A stretch of 64,000 bases of DNA from VRUE01 sp963702575 (GCA_963702575.1 CAVPCU010000006.1:530447-594446), one strand, 5' to 3'. Numbered from the stretch's first letter, positions 44,037-53,487 are shown. Notes: a model not told the origin generated them from the letters alone. Program-made: numbers and translations.

Positions 44037-44882
44037 TCAGGCGGCGGCTTCGCGCTCGGCGCGCTTGCGCCAGTAGCGGTCGAGGCCGCGCCACTGGTAC
44101 TCGGGCGGGACGCACTGGATCAGCTCGGCGGCGATCTCCTCGCTCGACGCCGCTGCCTCCACGCGCTCGCGGTGGCGGCGCTCGTAGGCCGCCTCGTCGA
44201 GCTCGCGCGCGAGCTGCGCCTCCTCTCGCAGGCGCGCGCGCACCTCGGCCAGGTGCGACGCCGGATCGTCGATCGCGCCGAAGTGGGTGAGGGCGAGGCG
44301 CTGCGGCGCCCAGGCTTCGACGATCTCGATCGAGTCCTCCCACCGCTCGATGTCGATGTCGGGAGGCGGGGTGGGGGGCACCGTCAGGGACACGCCCGGA
44401 ATGCGAACGGCGGCGACGTCGCCGACGAAGGCGGTGCCGCTGTCGGTGTGCAGGTAGCAGACGTGGTGGGAGGCGTGGCCGGGGGTGTAGGCGACGCGCA
44501 TGCCGAGCACCGTCTCGCCACCGGCAAGGGCGGTGACGTTGGCCTCGGGCACGGGCACGATCTCGCCCCAGAGGCGCTCCATCGCGTCGCCGTAGAGGCG
44601 CTCGGCGCTGGCCAGCAACCGAGTTGGGTCGACGAGATGCGGCGCGCCGCGCTCGTGCACGTAGACCTCGAGGTCGGGCCAGCGGCGCACCAGCGCCCCG
44701 GTGGCGGCGGCGTGGTCGAGGTGGATGTGGGTCAGCAGCAGCGCGCGCGGCCGTTCCTCGCCGAGCGCGGTGAGCAGCGTCTGCATCGAGGACTCCGGCC
44801 CGGGGTCGACCAGCGCTTCGCCGACCTGCCAGCAGCCGATCACGTGCTCGCGGCCGAGGTGCTCGACGTCGATGACGCGCAT
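44037..44882 (-). CDS. Metallo-beta-lactamase-fold hydrolase
   Basis: 281 residues with the metal motif THIHLDHAAAT, later His in YTPGHASHHV and Asp in FVGDVAAV, as in glyoxalase II-like enzymes. A C-terminal helical part may help bind substrate. It converges on hipA with a 1-base gap and lies 9 bases after the epimerase gene, probably in one transcript. Substrate unknown. Confidence 0.82.
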   Translation of the reverse strand: MRVIDVEHLGREHVIGCWQVGEALVDPGPESSMQTLLTALGEERPRALLLTHIHLDHAAATGALVRRWPDLEVYVHERGAPHLVDPTRLLASAERLYGDAMERLWGEIVPVPEANVTALAGGETVLGMRVAYTPGHASHHVCYLHTDSGTAFVGDVAAVRIPGVSLTVPPTPPPDIDIERWEDSIEIVEAWAPQRLALTHFGAIDDPASHLAEVRARLREEAQLARELDEAAYERRHRERVEAAASSEEIAAELIQCVPPEYQWRGLDRYWRKRAEREAAA

Positions 44883-44891
44883 CGGCGGGGC

Positions 44892-45890
44892 TCAGGCGGG
44901 GACCGGAGCGGGGAAGCGGTCGTCGGCCTCCAGCGTCTGCCGCAGGCCCTGCTCGAGGCCGCGCGGCGCGTAGCCGAGCTCGCGGGCGGCCTTCTCGTAG
45001 CTGGCCCAGAAGGTGACGCCGTCGGCAGAGGAGATCAGCTCGCGCAGGTTCGGCGGTTGGCCCATCAGCTTGCCGACCAGCGGGCCGACCGGCGTCATCG
45101 CCTTCAGCATCCAGGTCGGCATCGCCCGCTTGGGCGCCTTGCGCCCGGTGGCCGCGGCGACCGTCTCGATCGCCTCGCGCATCGTCGTCACCGGACCGCT
45201 GATCACGTAGGTCTCGCCGAGCTCGCCCTTGTCGAGCCCCAGCAGGATGCCGCCGGCGATGTCCTCGACGTGGGAGAGGCAGATCCCGAGCTCCGGGAAG
45301 GGGATCAGCGGCAGCCTGCCGGCGAAGAACTGCTCCAGGAGGTCGGCCACCTGAGAGGTGTCGCCGGGGCCGTAGACGCCGCCGGGCTGGACGATGACGC
45401 CGGGCGGCTGGCCCTCGGCGAACATCCGCTTGGCGATCCTGTGGGCATCGAGCTTGGTCTCCTCGTAGTAGGAGGTGAACTCCCCGCCGGGGTGCTCGTA
45501 GGACTCGTCGACGACCTTTCGGTGGGTGTTGCCGAAGATCCCGACCGTGGAGACGTAGACCGTCTTCGGCACGCCGGCCTCGCCGGCGGCTTTCAGCACC
45601 CGCTCGGTGCCGGCGACGTTGGCCTCCCACATCGCCGGCCGCTGCGAGGCCGGGATCCCGACCTCGTACATCGCCGCGGCGTGGACGACGCCGTCGCAGC
45701 CCTCCATGCCGGCGCGGATCGCGTCGGCGTCGCCGAGGTCGCCGGAGACGAGCTCGCAGCCCTGCGCGGCCAGCTTGGCGCCCTTCTCGGGGTTGCGGAC
45801 CAAGCAGACGACCTCGTCGCCGCGCTCGCGCAGCTGGCGCGCCACCTCGCCGCCGATGAACCCGGTTCCTCCCGTGACGAAGACCTTCAC
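44892..45890 (-). CDS. NAD-dependent epimerase/dehydratase (extended SDR)
   Basis: 332 residues. N-terminal VFVTGGTGFIGGEVARQL (GxxGxxG), the active-site Tyr/Lys in SYYEETKLDAHR and a Ser/Thr in YVSTVGIFG. Such enzymes act on nucleotide sugars, hopanoid- or sterol-type substrates or dihydroflavonols; no closer choice is justified. It is divergent from hflX. Confidence 0.82.
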   Translation of the reverse strand: MKVFVTGGTGFIGGEVARQLRERGDEVVCLVRNPEKGAKLAAQGCELVSGDLGDADAIRAGMEGCDGVVHAAAMYEVGIPASQRPAMWEANVAGTERVLKAAGEAGVPKTVYVSTVGIFGNTHRKVVDESYEHPGGEFTSYYEETKLDAHRIAKRMFAEGQPPGVIVQPGGVYGPGDTSQVADLLEQFFAGRLPLIPFPELGICLSHVEDIAGGILLGLDKGELGETYVISGPVTTMREAIETVAAATGRKAPKRAMPTWMLKAMTPVGPLVGKLMGQPPNLRELISSADGVTFWASYEKAARELGYAPRGLEQGLRQTLEADDRFPAPVPA

Positions 45891-45938
45891 GGCCGCTAAG
45901 CCTATCCACCCACAGGCCGACGCCTACAATCGAGGCGA

Positions 45939-47255
45939 GTGGACCGATCGCGAAACGGGCGCAGCAAGCAGACGCGGTACGCCGAGAACGGCGCCGGCGT
46001 CGTCAATCCCCGCGCCCGCCAGCGGGCGCTGGCGATCGGCATCGTCGACGGCCGCGAGGACGCCGATCCGCTGGCCGAGCTGAAGGAGCTGTTGCGCACC
46101 GCCGGGGTCGCCACCGCCGGAGAGGCCGTCCAGCAGCGGGCCAAGCCCGACCCCGACCGCTACCTCGGTCGCGGCAAGCTGACCGAGGTGAAGCACCAAG
46201 TCGCCGCCTGCGACGCCAACCTGGTCGCCTGCGACGACGAGCTGGCGCCGCGTCAGGAGCGCAACCTCGAGGCGGCGCTTGGCGTCCCCGTGATCGACCG
46301 CACCGCGGTGATCCTCGACATCTTCGCCGACCACGCCCACTCGGCCGAGGGCAAGCTCCAGGTAGAGCTGGCGCAGCTCGAGTACAACCTCGCCCGCATG
46401 CGCGGGCTGTGGACCCACCTCGAGCGGCTCGGCGGCGGCATCGGCACCAGGGGCCCGGGCGAGAGCCAGATCGAGACCGACCGCCGGCTGGCGCGCGACC
46501 GGATCGCGGCCCTGCGCCAGCGCCTCGCCCGGCTGGAGCGCAACCGCGGCGTGATGCGGGCGCGGCGCGAGCGTTCCTCGCTGCCGCGGGTGGCCCTCGC
46601 CGGCTACACCAACGCCGGCAAGTCGACCCTGCTGAACGCGCTGACGGGGTCCGAGGTCGGCGTCGGCGACAGGCTCTTCCACACCCTCGACCCGACCACC
46701 CGCACGGTCGCGCTCTCCGGCCGCGACTTCCTGATCACCGACACGGTCGGCTTCATCGAGAAGCTCCCCCACCAGCTGGTCGAGGCGTTCAAGGCGACGC
46801 TCGAGGAGACCGTCCTCGCCGACCTGATCGTGCAGGTCGTCGACGCCGCTGCGCCCGAGGAGCGGCGGCTGGCGGACCTGGCCGCGGTCGACGCTGTGCT
46901 GGGGGAGATCGGTGCCGGCGAGAGGCCGCGCCTGCTCGTCCTCAACAAGGCCGACCTGCTCGACCAGGTCGAGCGCGGCGAGGCGCTGCTGCAGCACCCC
47001 GGCGCGGTCCTGGTCTCGGCGCTCGAGGGGACCGGCATCGACGAGCTGCGCGAACACGTCGAGGCGGCCTTCGAGGACACCCTCGCCGAGGTCGAGCTGC
47101 TCGTCCCCTACAGCGAAGGCGCGCGGCTGTCCGAGCTGCACGAGGTGGCGGGCGACCTGAAGCGGATCGAGCGGGAGGACGGCGTGCTCGTCCATGCCAA
47201 GGTGCCGGTTGCGGAGATGCACCGGTTCGACGACCTTCGTACGGCCGCAGCGTAG
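45939..47255 (+). CDS. hflX: GTPase HflX
   Basis: 438 residues from GTG. N-terminal HflX domain (YLGRGKLTEVK, DELAPRQERNLEAALG, DRTAVILDIFADHAHS), the glycine-rich linker GGGIGTRGPGESQIETD, the G domain with ALAGYTNAGKST, DTVGFIEKLPH and NKAD, then a short C-terminal domain. It splits stalled or hibernating ribosomes. Often near miaA; here dapF-dapL, hipBA and two minus-strand genes lie between. Confidence 0.94.
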   Translation: MDRSRNGRSKQTRYAENGAGVVNPRARQRALAIGIVDGREDADPLAELKELLRTAGVATAGEAVQQRAKPDPDRYLGRGKLTEVKHQVAACDANLVACDDELAPRQERNLEAALGVPVIDRTAVILDIFADHAHSAEGKLQVELAQLEYNLARMRGLWTHLERLGGGIGTRGPGESQIETDRRLARDRIAALRQRLARLERNRGVMRARRERSSLPRVALAGYTNAGKSTLLNALTGSEVGVGDRLFHTLDPTTRTVALSGRDFLITDTVGFIEKLPHQLVEAFKATLEETVLADLIVQVVDAAAPEERRLADLAAVDAVLGEIGAGERPRLLVLNKADLLDQVERGEALLQHPGAVLVSALEGTGIDELREHVEAAFEDTLAEVELLVPYSEGARLSELHEVAGDLKRIEREDGVLVHAKVPVAEMHRFDDLRTAAA

Positions 47256-47267
47256 GAGAGGGATAGG

Positions 47268-47708
47268 GTGCTCGCCGTGCAACTCCGTGTCGCAAAGCTG
47301 AAGGACGAGGCTGTGTTGCCCAGCAGGGCGCATGCGGGGGATGCGGGGCTGGATCTGTATGCGTGCGAGCCGGCTCACATCGGGCCGGGGGAGCGGTGGG
47401 GAGTGGGGACCGGGATTGCGGTCGAGGTGCCCGAGGGGCATGCGGGGCTGGTGCTGCCGCGGTCCGGGTTGGCACGCGAGCACGGGATCGCGCTGGTCAA
47501 CTCGCCCGGGTTGATCGACGCCGGGTATCGGGGCGAGGTGCGGGTGCTGTTGCTGAACACGGACCCTGCGGAGACCTTCCGGGTCGAGCCGGGGGACCGC
47601 ATCGCCCAGCTCGTGATCGCGCCGGTGACGCTGGCCGAGCCGGTCGAGGCGGAGGACCTGAGCGAGTCCGCGCGCGGCGATGGCGGCTTCGGCTCCAGCG
47701 GCCGCTAA
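47268..47708 (+). CDS. dut: dUTP diphosphatase
   Basis: 146 residues with the trimeric dUTPase motifs: HAGDAGLDLYA, LPRSGLAREHGI, NSPGLIDAGYRGEV, GDRIAQLVI and the C-terminal GDGGFGSSGR arm that closes on the substrate. It hydrolyses dUTP to dUMP. Its stop overlaps the convergent RTX-like gene by four bases. GTG 47277 is an alternative start. Confidence 0.95.
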   Translation: MLAVQLRVAKLKDEAVLPSRAHAGDAGLDLYACEPAHIGPGERWGVGTGIAVEVPEGHAGLVLPRSGLAREHGIALVNSPGLIDAGYRGEVRVLLLNTDPAETFRVEPGDRIAQLVIAPVTLAEPVEAEDLSESARGDGGFGSSGR

Positions 47709-49681
47709 CGGCGGCGGACGCGGAGCCTGGCGACGGCCGGGCTGCGGTCGCGGTTGCCGGCGACGTCGATCGCGTAGACGCGGAAGGTGTGGGATCCCAG
47801 GGCGAGCCGGTACCTGCGCGGCGAGCGACAGGGCCGGAACGGCTTGCGGTCGAGCTTGCAGCGGAAGCTCGCGCCGGTCTCGTTCGAGGCGAAGGAGAAG
47901 GAGACCGAGCGCCTCGGGCCGGTTGCGAAGAGGATCGTCGCCGGCCGGTGGAGCAGCTTCGTCCGCGGCTGCCGGGTGTCGTGCCTCGGCGGAGGGGCGA
48001 GGGTCGTCGGCGTAGTCGACGGGAGCGCCCCGCTCGCTTCGGCGGCCGGAGGCGTGTCGGGCGGGCGGAAGCTGTTCGGCGCTCGTTCGTAGACCGCCTC
48101 GCATTCGACCGGCGTCGCGTCGGGCCCGTTTTCGGGGAAGTCGATCTGGGCCGTGTCGAAGCCTTCGCCGCAATCGATCGCCGGATCGGGATCGGGGATC
48201 GGCGTGCCCGAGTTGGCGAGGATCGAGTCGTTGCCGGCGCCGGCGAAGTAGGAGTCGGCGCCGAGCCGGCCGAGCAGCTGGTTGGGGCCGGCGTCGCCGA
48301 TCAGCGTGTCGTCGTGATTGCTCCCCTCGAGGTCCTCGAGACCCTGCAGGGCGGTCGGCGTGCCGGTCGGGCAGTTCGGCTCGCCGCCGGGGCCGACGAG
48401 GCCGGCTTCGTCGCGGCCGAGGTCGAGCGACACAGCCGAGCCGAAGTTCGCCCAGTTGGCGTTGTCGACGCCTTCGCCGCCGTCGAGGGTGTCGCCTTCG
48501 CAGATCGCGTTGGAGATGAAGAGGTCGTTGCCCGGCCCGGCGTGGAGAACGTCGGTCCCCGGGTTGTTCGGGACCGCGTCGTCGCCGCCGGCGGCGACGA
48601 CCGTATCGTTCCCTGCCCCGTCGACGAGCGCGTCTTCGGTTTCGCCGCCGGTGAGCGCGTCGTCGCCTTCCCCGCCAAGCAGGATCACCGAGGTGGTGGA
48701 CGGGAAGTTGGCAGCGGCGAGCACGTCGTCGCCACCGAGGCCCGCGATGACCACGGAGTCGGGTGGCTCGCCGCCGGCGAACGATTCGACCAGCGTGTCG
48801 CCGCTGCTGCTGCCGGTCAGGTACAGAGCGGCCGGACCGCCTGCCTGTGGCGCCATCTCCCCGGCGCTCATGGTGCTCGGGTCACGCGGTTCGACCCTTT
48901 CTTCGCCGCCGCTGAACTCGCATTCGGAGAGGGTTGCCCCGGCGGCTTCGCAGTAGTCGCCCTCGGCACCGCCGAAGACGTGGTCCCCGCCGCCTTCGCC
49001 GAGGATCACGTCGGCGCCGCCGCCGCCGTAGATCGTCTGGCTCGCGGCGGTGCCGACGATGAAGTCTGAGAACGGCGTCCCGATCACGGTCTCGAAGCTT
49101 TCGAAGTTGGGCGCGGCCAGGGGTTCGTCGACGCCGCCGCCGCTCGGCGCCTGGCCGTCGTTGGCGAAGTCGTCGCCGAGTTCCACGAACACGCCGCGTC
49201 CCTCGGCGCCTTCTGGAAAGCCGGAGTAACCGAGATCGCCAGGGTTGGGGAACCCCGGCGTGACGCCGGTGGCGAAGCTCAGGGTGTCCACGCCGGTGGA
49301 GCCGGAGTCGCCGATCGCGTCGATCGTCGCGTCGCCGCGGACGTAGTCGCTGCCTTCTTCGCCGTCGAGCGAGTCGGCACCGAAGCCGCCGGAGAGCAGG
49401 TCGTCGCCGGGCCCGCCGCGCAGCTGGTCGTCGCCGATCCCGCCATAGAGCCGGTCGTTGCCTTCGCCGCCGAAGATGCTCTGGTTGGCGCGCCCGCCGA
49501 AGATCGTGTCGTCGCCGCCTTCGCCGTAGACGGCGGTGACCCCGCGAGGCACGTGGATCGTGTCGCCGCACGGCGTGCCGACGATCGCTTCGCCGGCGAT
49601 CTGCGGGCCTTCGGAGCAGCTGGGTGGGGCCGCCGCCGGCGCGGGCGCGATCAGCGCCGCGAGCACCAGCAGCTCAGCCAC
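47705..49681 (-). CDS. Secreted RTX-like calcium-binding repeat protein
   Basis: 658 residues from GTG: export signal, many nonapeptide-like repeats (GGEGNDRLYGG, GGPGDDLLSGG, GGEGDDALTGG, GGRANQSIFGG) that form calcium-binding beta-rolls, and a C-terminal basic beta domain (FRVYAIDVAGNRD). No enzymatic domain is visible. Start lies within the end of gatD (8-base overlap), making it the last gene of the murT/gatD operon. Probably an extracellular or wall-associated protein. Confidence 0.78.
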   Translation of the reverse strand: MAELLVLAALIAPAPAAAPPSCSEGPQIAGEAIVGTPCGDTIHVPRGVTAVYGEGGDDTIFGGRANQSIFGGEGNDRLYGGIGDDQLRGGPGDDLLSGGFGADSLDGEEGSDYVRGDATIDAIGDSGSTGVDTLSFATGVTPGFPNPGDLGYSGFPEGAEGRGVFVELGDDFANDGQAPSGGGVDEPLAAPNFESFETVIGTPFSDFIVGTAASQTIYGGGGADVILGEGGGDHVFGGAEGDYCEAAGATLSECEFSGGEERVEPRDPSTMSAGEMAPQAGGPAALYLTGSSSGDTLVESFAGGEPPDSVVIAGLGGDDVLAAANFPSTTSVILLGGEGDDALTGGETEDALVDGAGNDTVVAAGGDDAVPNNPGTDVLHAGPGNDLFISNAICEGDTLDGGEGVDNANWANFGSAVSLDLGRDEAGLVGPGGEPNCPTGTPTALQGLEDLEGSNHDDTLIGDAGPNQLLGRLGADSYFAGAGNDSILANSGTPIPDPDPAIDCGEGFDTAQIDFPENGPDATPVECEAVYERAPNSFRPPDTPPAAEASGALPSTTPTTLAPPPRHDTRQPRTKLLHRPATILFATGPRRSVSFSFASNETGASFRCKLDRKPFRPCRSPRRYRLALGSHTFRVYAIDVAGNRDRSPAVARLRVRRR

Positions 49682-50417
49682 GCAGGGCGACCTCTCGGGC
49701 GCAGGCTTCGGCCCCGAGCTCCAGCTCGTCGTCCAGCGGCTCCAGGTCAGGGGGCGAGCCGTAGCGGCGCTCGAGCGCCAGCGCGATCAGGCGGTCGGCG
49801 AGCCAGGCGTTCTTCGGCAGCAGCGGGCCGTGCAGGTAGGTACCGATCAGGTTGTCGCGACGGACGCCCTCGAAGCCGTCCTTGCCGTTGTTGCCGAAGC
49901 CCGAGATCACCCGGCCGAGCGGCGTCGCCGCGGCGCCCAGGTAGGTCCGCCCGCCGTGGTTCTCGAAGCCGGCGACGGTGCGGGGTCCCTCGCCGAGGTC
50001 GACCTCGATCGCGACGTTGCCGATCAGCCGTTTGCCCGGTTCGCGTACCGTCTCGAGGTCGGCCAGGCCGAGCCCGGGGAGCGTCTCCTCGGCGTCGAGC
50101 TGGTAGCTGTGGCCGAGCAGCTGGTAGCCGCCGCAGACCGCCAGCATCGCGGTGCCGTCACCGACCGCCGCGACGAGGGCCTCGCGCTTGCTCGCCACCA
50201 TGTCGGCGGCGACGGCGCGCTGGTCGCGATCCTGCCCGCCGCCGAGGTAGAGCAGATCGTGGGCGCCCGGGTCGAAGCCCTCGCCCGGCCCCGCTGCGGC
50301 GTAGGCGAAGCCGATCCCACGCCACTCGCAGCGCCGCCGCAGGAAGAGGATGTTGCCGCGGTCGGCATAGATGTTCATCTGCTCCGGATAGAGCGCGAGC
50401 AGGCGCAGCTCGGGCAT
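49674..50417 (-). CDS. gatD: Lipid II isoglutaminyl synthase, glutaminase subunit
   Basis: 247 residues, class I glutamine amidotransferase of the CobQ type: nucleophile Cys95 in AVCGGYQLLG and His196 in GTYLHGPLL. N-terminal YPEQMNIYADRGNILFL is typical of GatD. Supplies ammonia to MurT, which amidates the D-Glu of lipid II. murT is two genes upstream in the same operon with a methyltransferase between them. Confidence 0.9.
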   Translation of the reverse strand: MPELRLLALYPEQMNIYADRGNILFLRRRCEWRGIGFAYAAAGPGEGFDPGAHDLLYLGGGQDRDQRAVAADMVASKREALVAAVGDGTAMLAVCGGYQLLGHSYQLDAEETLPGLGLADLETVREPGKRLIGNVAIEVDLGEGPRTVAGFENHGGRTYLGAAATPLGRVISGFGNNGKDGFEGVRRDNLIGTYLHGPLLPKNAWLADRLIALALERRYGSPPDLEPLDDELELGAEACAREVALRG

Positions 50418-51133
50418 CAGCCCTCCCTCCGCAGCAGGACGGCGAGCGAGCCGACGTGGGTCGCGCTGGCCGGGATCTCGCGCCGCCCGGCCGGCGCCAG
50501 GCCGGCCTGCCGCGCCTCGGCCTCGAGCTGGCCGGCGGGGAAGGTCGCCAGCCGCACGACGTTGGGCTCCTCTCTCAGCTCGCCATCCGGGGAGACGGTC
50601 TGGCGGATCCGGTGGACGACGATCTCCCCGGGCCCGACCGCGGCCTCGACCGCGAGGCTGGAGTAGACCCAGCCGTCGATCTCGCGGACGTCAGGAAGCG
50701 GGGGAGGGGAGCCGTCGGGCTCGGGCATCTCCTCGATGATCGCAGCCGCGAGGAGCCCGCCCGGGCGCAGCGCGGCGGCGACCGCGCGCAGGCACTCGAG
50801 TCGTCCCGCCGCGCCGGGAAGCAGCTGCAGCAGGTGGGTCGGCGCCAGCGCCAGGGCGACCGGCCGCTGGAGCGAGAAGTTGCGGGCGTCGGCGAGGCGC
50901 GTGTGCACGGGCAGGTCGCGTCCCCGCTCGGCGAGCGCGGCGAGCAGCTCGGGGTCGTTGTCCAGGCCGACCACCTCGTGGCCGCGACGGCCGAGGTGCA
51001 GGGCGACGCGGCCGGTGCCGCATCCCAGCTCCAGCACCACGCCGCCGGCGCGCGAGGCCAACTCCTCCCAGAGCCCGAGATCGGCGTCGTAGGAGCCGCA
51101 CTCGACGTCGTGCCAGGGAACGGCCGCGCTCAC
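50417..51133 (-). CDS. Class I SAM-dependent methyltransferase
   Basis: 238 residues: VVLELGCGTGRVALHLGRRG and VVGLDNDPELLAAL. It is coupled to murT by a 4-base overlap and to gatD by a 1-base overlap (TGATG). A methyltransferase between the two subunit genes of one enzyme is unusual and hints at an envelope or lipid II-related substrate, but this is inference. Confidence 0.82.
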   Translation of the reverse strand: MSAAVPWHDVECGSYDADLGLWEELASRAGGVVLELGCGTGRVALHLGRRGHEVVGLDNDPELLAALAERGRDLPVHTRLADARNFSLQRPVALALAPTHLLQLLPGAAGRLECLRAVAAALRPGGLLAAAIIEEMPEPDGSPPPLPDVREIDGWVYSSLAVEAAVGPGEIVVHRIRQTVSPDGELREEPNVVRLATFPAGQLEAEARQAGLAPAGRREIPASATHVGSLAVLLRREG

Positions 51134-52521
51134 CGCCAGAAGTCCGCCGTGAGCCCGCGCGAGGCGAGGACCTTGTGAAGTTCGAGCAAAGCGGTGTAGG
51201 TAGGCAGGGCAAATAGTCGAGCTGGCGCCTCCTCGACGGCCCGATCCAGCGAGCGCTCGATGTCGTCTTCGATCACGATCGCGTCAACCGGCCAGCCGGC
51301 GTACTTCAGCCGCAGCGCCATCTCCGGCGCCCGCGTGCCGGCGCAGGTGACGCGGCGCACCGCGCCGGCGAGCAGCTCGAAGTCGGCGTCCCAGATCCAG
51401 GAGACGTCGCGCCCGTCGGCGATCCGGTCGTTGAGCGCGATCCAGAGGTCGAGCCCCGACTCGTCCGCCTCGAGCGCGAGGGTGCGCAGGACCTCGTTGG
51501 CGCCGGCCGGGTTCTTGATCAGCAGGATCGAGGCCGACTTCTCGCCGACGGCGACCGTCTCGACCCGGCCGAAGGCCCCGCGCGCCGATTCCAGCGCCGG
51601 CGCGATCCGCGCCGGATCGACACCGAGCTCGAGCGCCGCGGCGATCGCCGCGAGGGCGTTGTAGACGTTGTAGAGGCCGGGAAGGGGCAGCTCCAGCCGC
51701 AGCGGGCCGGCGGGGGTGCGCAGCTCGACCGTCGAGCCGTCCATCCCGTGCAGCTCGACCCGGGTGGCTGCGATATCGGGCGCCGGCCGCTCGGCGCCGC
51801 AGTTGGAGCATGAGTAGTGGCCGAGGTGGCCGACGAAGGCGCGCTCGTAGGCGTAGGGGTGGCCGCAGCGGCGGCAGTGGCGGGCGTCGAAGGCGTGCTG
51901 CAGCTTGGGCAGCGCCTGGTCGGCGTCCTCGAGGCCGAAGTAGACGACCCCCTCGCGGCGCCGGCCCTCGGAGTCGCGGCCGAGGTCGGCGACCAGGGGA
52001 TCGTCGGCGTTGAGCGCGAAGCGGCAACGGCCGGCGCGGCCGGCGACCGTCTTCGCCCAGCCGTCGGCCAGGGCCTCGGTCTCGCCGTAGCGGTCGAGCT
52101 GGTCGCGGAAGAGGTTGCCGAGGACGATCAGCGAGGGCTCGAGCTGGTCGGCGACCTGCGGCAGCCAGGCCTCGTCGACCTCGAACAGGCCCTCGTCCCC
52201 GTCCTGCTCGAGCAGCGCCGTCGCGATCCCCCAGGTCATGTTCGAGCCGGCGCGGTTGTGGACCGGGTGGCGCCCGTCGGCGGCGAGCAGGGCGGCCAGC
52301 ATGCCGGTCGTGGTCGTCTTGCCGTTGGTCGCGCTGACGAGCGTCGTGCCGCGGTCCAGCCCCGCGCCGAGGCGGGCGATCGCGTCCGGCTGAAGCCGCA
52401 GCAGGAGGCGGCCGGGAAGCGTGGTGCCGCCGCCGCGGCCGCTGGCCCGGCTGGCCCCGCCGACCGCGCGGGCGGCGAGGCGCTTCGCCCCGAAGAGCGC
52501 GCCCCCGGGCCCGGAGCTCAC
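51130..52521 (-). CDS. murT: Lipid II isoglutaminyl synthase, Mur ligase-type subunit
   Basis: 463 residues from GTG. ATP loop SATNGKTTTTGML, a Cys4 zinc ribbon inserted in the central domain (CRRCGHPYAYERA, YSCSNCG) and the C-terminal DUF1727 domain (NPAGANEVLRTLA, ALNDRIADGRDVSWIWD), all characteristic of MurT. With GatD it converts D-isoglutamate of lipid II to D-isoglutamine. Overlaps the DAG-kinase-like gene upstream by four bases. Confidence 0.92.
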   Translation of the reverse strand: MSSGPGGALFGAKRLAARAVGGASRASGRGGGTTLPGRLLLRLQPDAIARLGAGLDRGTTLVSATNGKTTTTGMLAALLAADGRHPVHNRAGSNMTWGIATALLEQDGDEGLFEVDEAWLPQVADQLEPSLIVLGNLFRDQLDRYGETEALADGWAKTVAGRAGRCRFALNADDPLVADLGRDSEGRRREGVVYFGLEDADQALPKLQHAFDARHCRRCGHPYAYERAFVGHLGHYSCSNCGAERPAPDIAATRVELHGMDGSTVELRTPAGPLRLELPLPGLYNVYNALAAIAAALELGVDPARIAPALESARGAFGRVETVAVGEKSASILLIKNPAGANEVLRTLALEADESGLDLWIALNDRIADGRDVSWIWDADFELLAGAVRRVTCAGTRAPEMALRLKYAGWPVDAIVIEDDIERSLDRAVEEAPARLFALPTYTALLELHKVLASRGLTADFWR

Positions 52522-53417
52522 TCCCCGGCTTCCGGCGGGGGCGCGATCACGCTGAGGGCGCGCGGCAGCACCCGCAGCGAGACCGGCAGCTCGGTCAGGT
52601 GCTCGCCGTCGGCGTACACCGGGAACGGCCGGCTGGCGCTCAGCTCGAGCCGCGGGGTGCGGAAGACGCGGACCTCGTCCTCCTCGACGTGGGCACCCTT
52701 GAACACCTTGGGCAGGTTAGCCAGGAAGCGCAGCTTGCCGACCTCGCCGACGGTGACCACGTCGAACTCGCCGTCGTCGAGCTCGGCGCCGGGGGCGATG
52801 AACATGCCGCCGCCGAAGGCCCTGCTGTTGGCCACCGAGACCGAGTAGCCGCTGAGCCGCTGGGATTCCTCGCCGAGGCGGATCGTGAAGCGGGCCGGCT
52901 TCCAGCCGAGCAGAGTGCGCACCCCCGCGTAGGCGTAGACGAGGTTGCCGCGCAGCCACGTCGTCTCGTTGGCGCAGCGGCTCGCTTCCGAGTCGAAGCC
53001 GACGCTGACGATGCCGAGGAAGCGCTTGCCGTTGGCCTCGCCGACGTCGATTCGCCGCGTGTGCCCGGCGGCAAGGATCGCCGCCGCGCGGTCGGGATCG
53101 TCGGGGATGCCGAGCACGCGGGCGAGGTCGTTGCCGCGCCCGCCAGGGACGATCCCGAGCGGCGTCTTGGAGCCGGCGAGGGCGCCACCGACCGCGCCGA
53201 TCAGGCCGTCGCCGCTGAGCACCACCGGGACCTCACCCGCCTCGGCCGCGCGCAGCGCCCGCTCGACCCCGTCCTCGAGGCCGCGGGTACGCTCGACTCG
53301 GAAGGCCATCCGGCGGGCGTCGAGCGCGCGCTCCAACCTGGGCAGCAGCTTCAGCGCACGGCCGTGCGCTGAATGCGGGTTGACCAGCAAGGCGAGCGGC
53401 AGGCCCTCGGCGTCCAT
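52518..53417 (-). CDS. Diacylglycerol kinase-family lipid kinase
   Basis: About 299 residues: LALLVNPHSAHGRA, LSGDGLIGAVGGAL (GGDGT-like), IVPGGRGNDLARVLG and a C-terminal beta domain with GGGMFIAPGAELDDGEFDVV. These match the DagK/YegS/BmrU family, which phosphorylates diacylglycerol or similar lipids. The GGDGT motif is degenerate (SGDGL). ATG 53417 is preferred; ATG 53450 is possible but lies within an inverted repeat. First gene of the coupled murT operon. Confidence 0.83.
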   Translation of the reverse strand: MDAEGLPLALLVNPHSAHGRALKLLPRLERALDARRMAFRVERTRGLEDGVERALRAAEAGEVPVVLSGDGLIGAVGGALAGSKTPLGIVPGGRGNDLARVLGIPDDPDRAAAILAAGHTRRIDVGEANGKRFLGIVSVGFDSEASRCANETTWLRGNLVYAYAGVRTLLGWKPARFTIRLGEESQRLSGYSVSVANSRAFGGGMFIAPGAELDDGEFDVVTVGEVGKLRFLANLPKVFKGAHVEEDEVRVFRTPRLELSASRPFPVYADGEHLTELPVSLRVLPRALSVIAPPPEAGE

Positions 53418-53436
53418 GGCGGCGCAGCCTATTCCG

Positions 53437-53487
53437 CCACGAATCTGCATTTGTGTCCGCTATGCGCACCTAACTGCAGATTCGTGG
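53437..53487. repeat. 13-bp inverted repeat with 25-base centre
   Basis: CCACGAATCTGCA (53437-53449) and TGCAGATTCGTGG (53475-53487) are perfect complements. The right arm lies in the end of the methyltransferase gene, the left arm in the leader of the lipid kinase gene. It could form an mRNA hairpin or an operator. Confidence 0.6.

Noticed and set aside
47705..49681. RTX-like protein as a type I secreted toxin
   Set aside because: It has an N-terminal export signal, no catalytic or pore domain and no type I transporter genes nearby.
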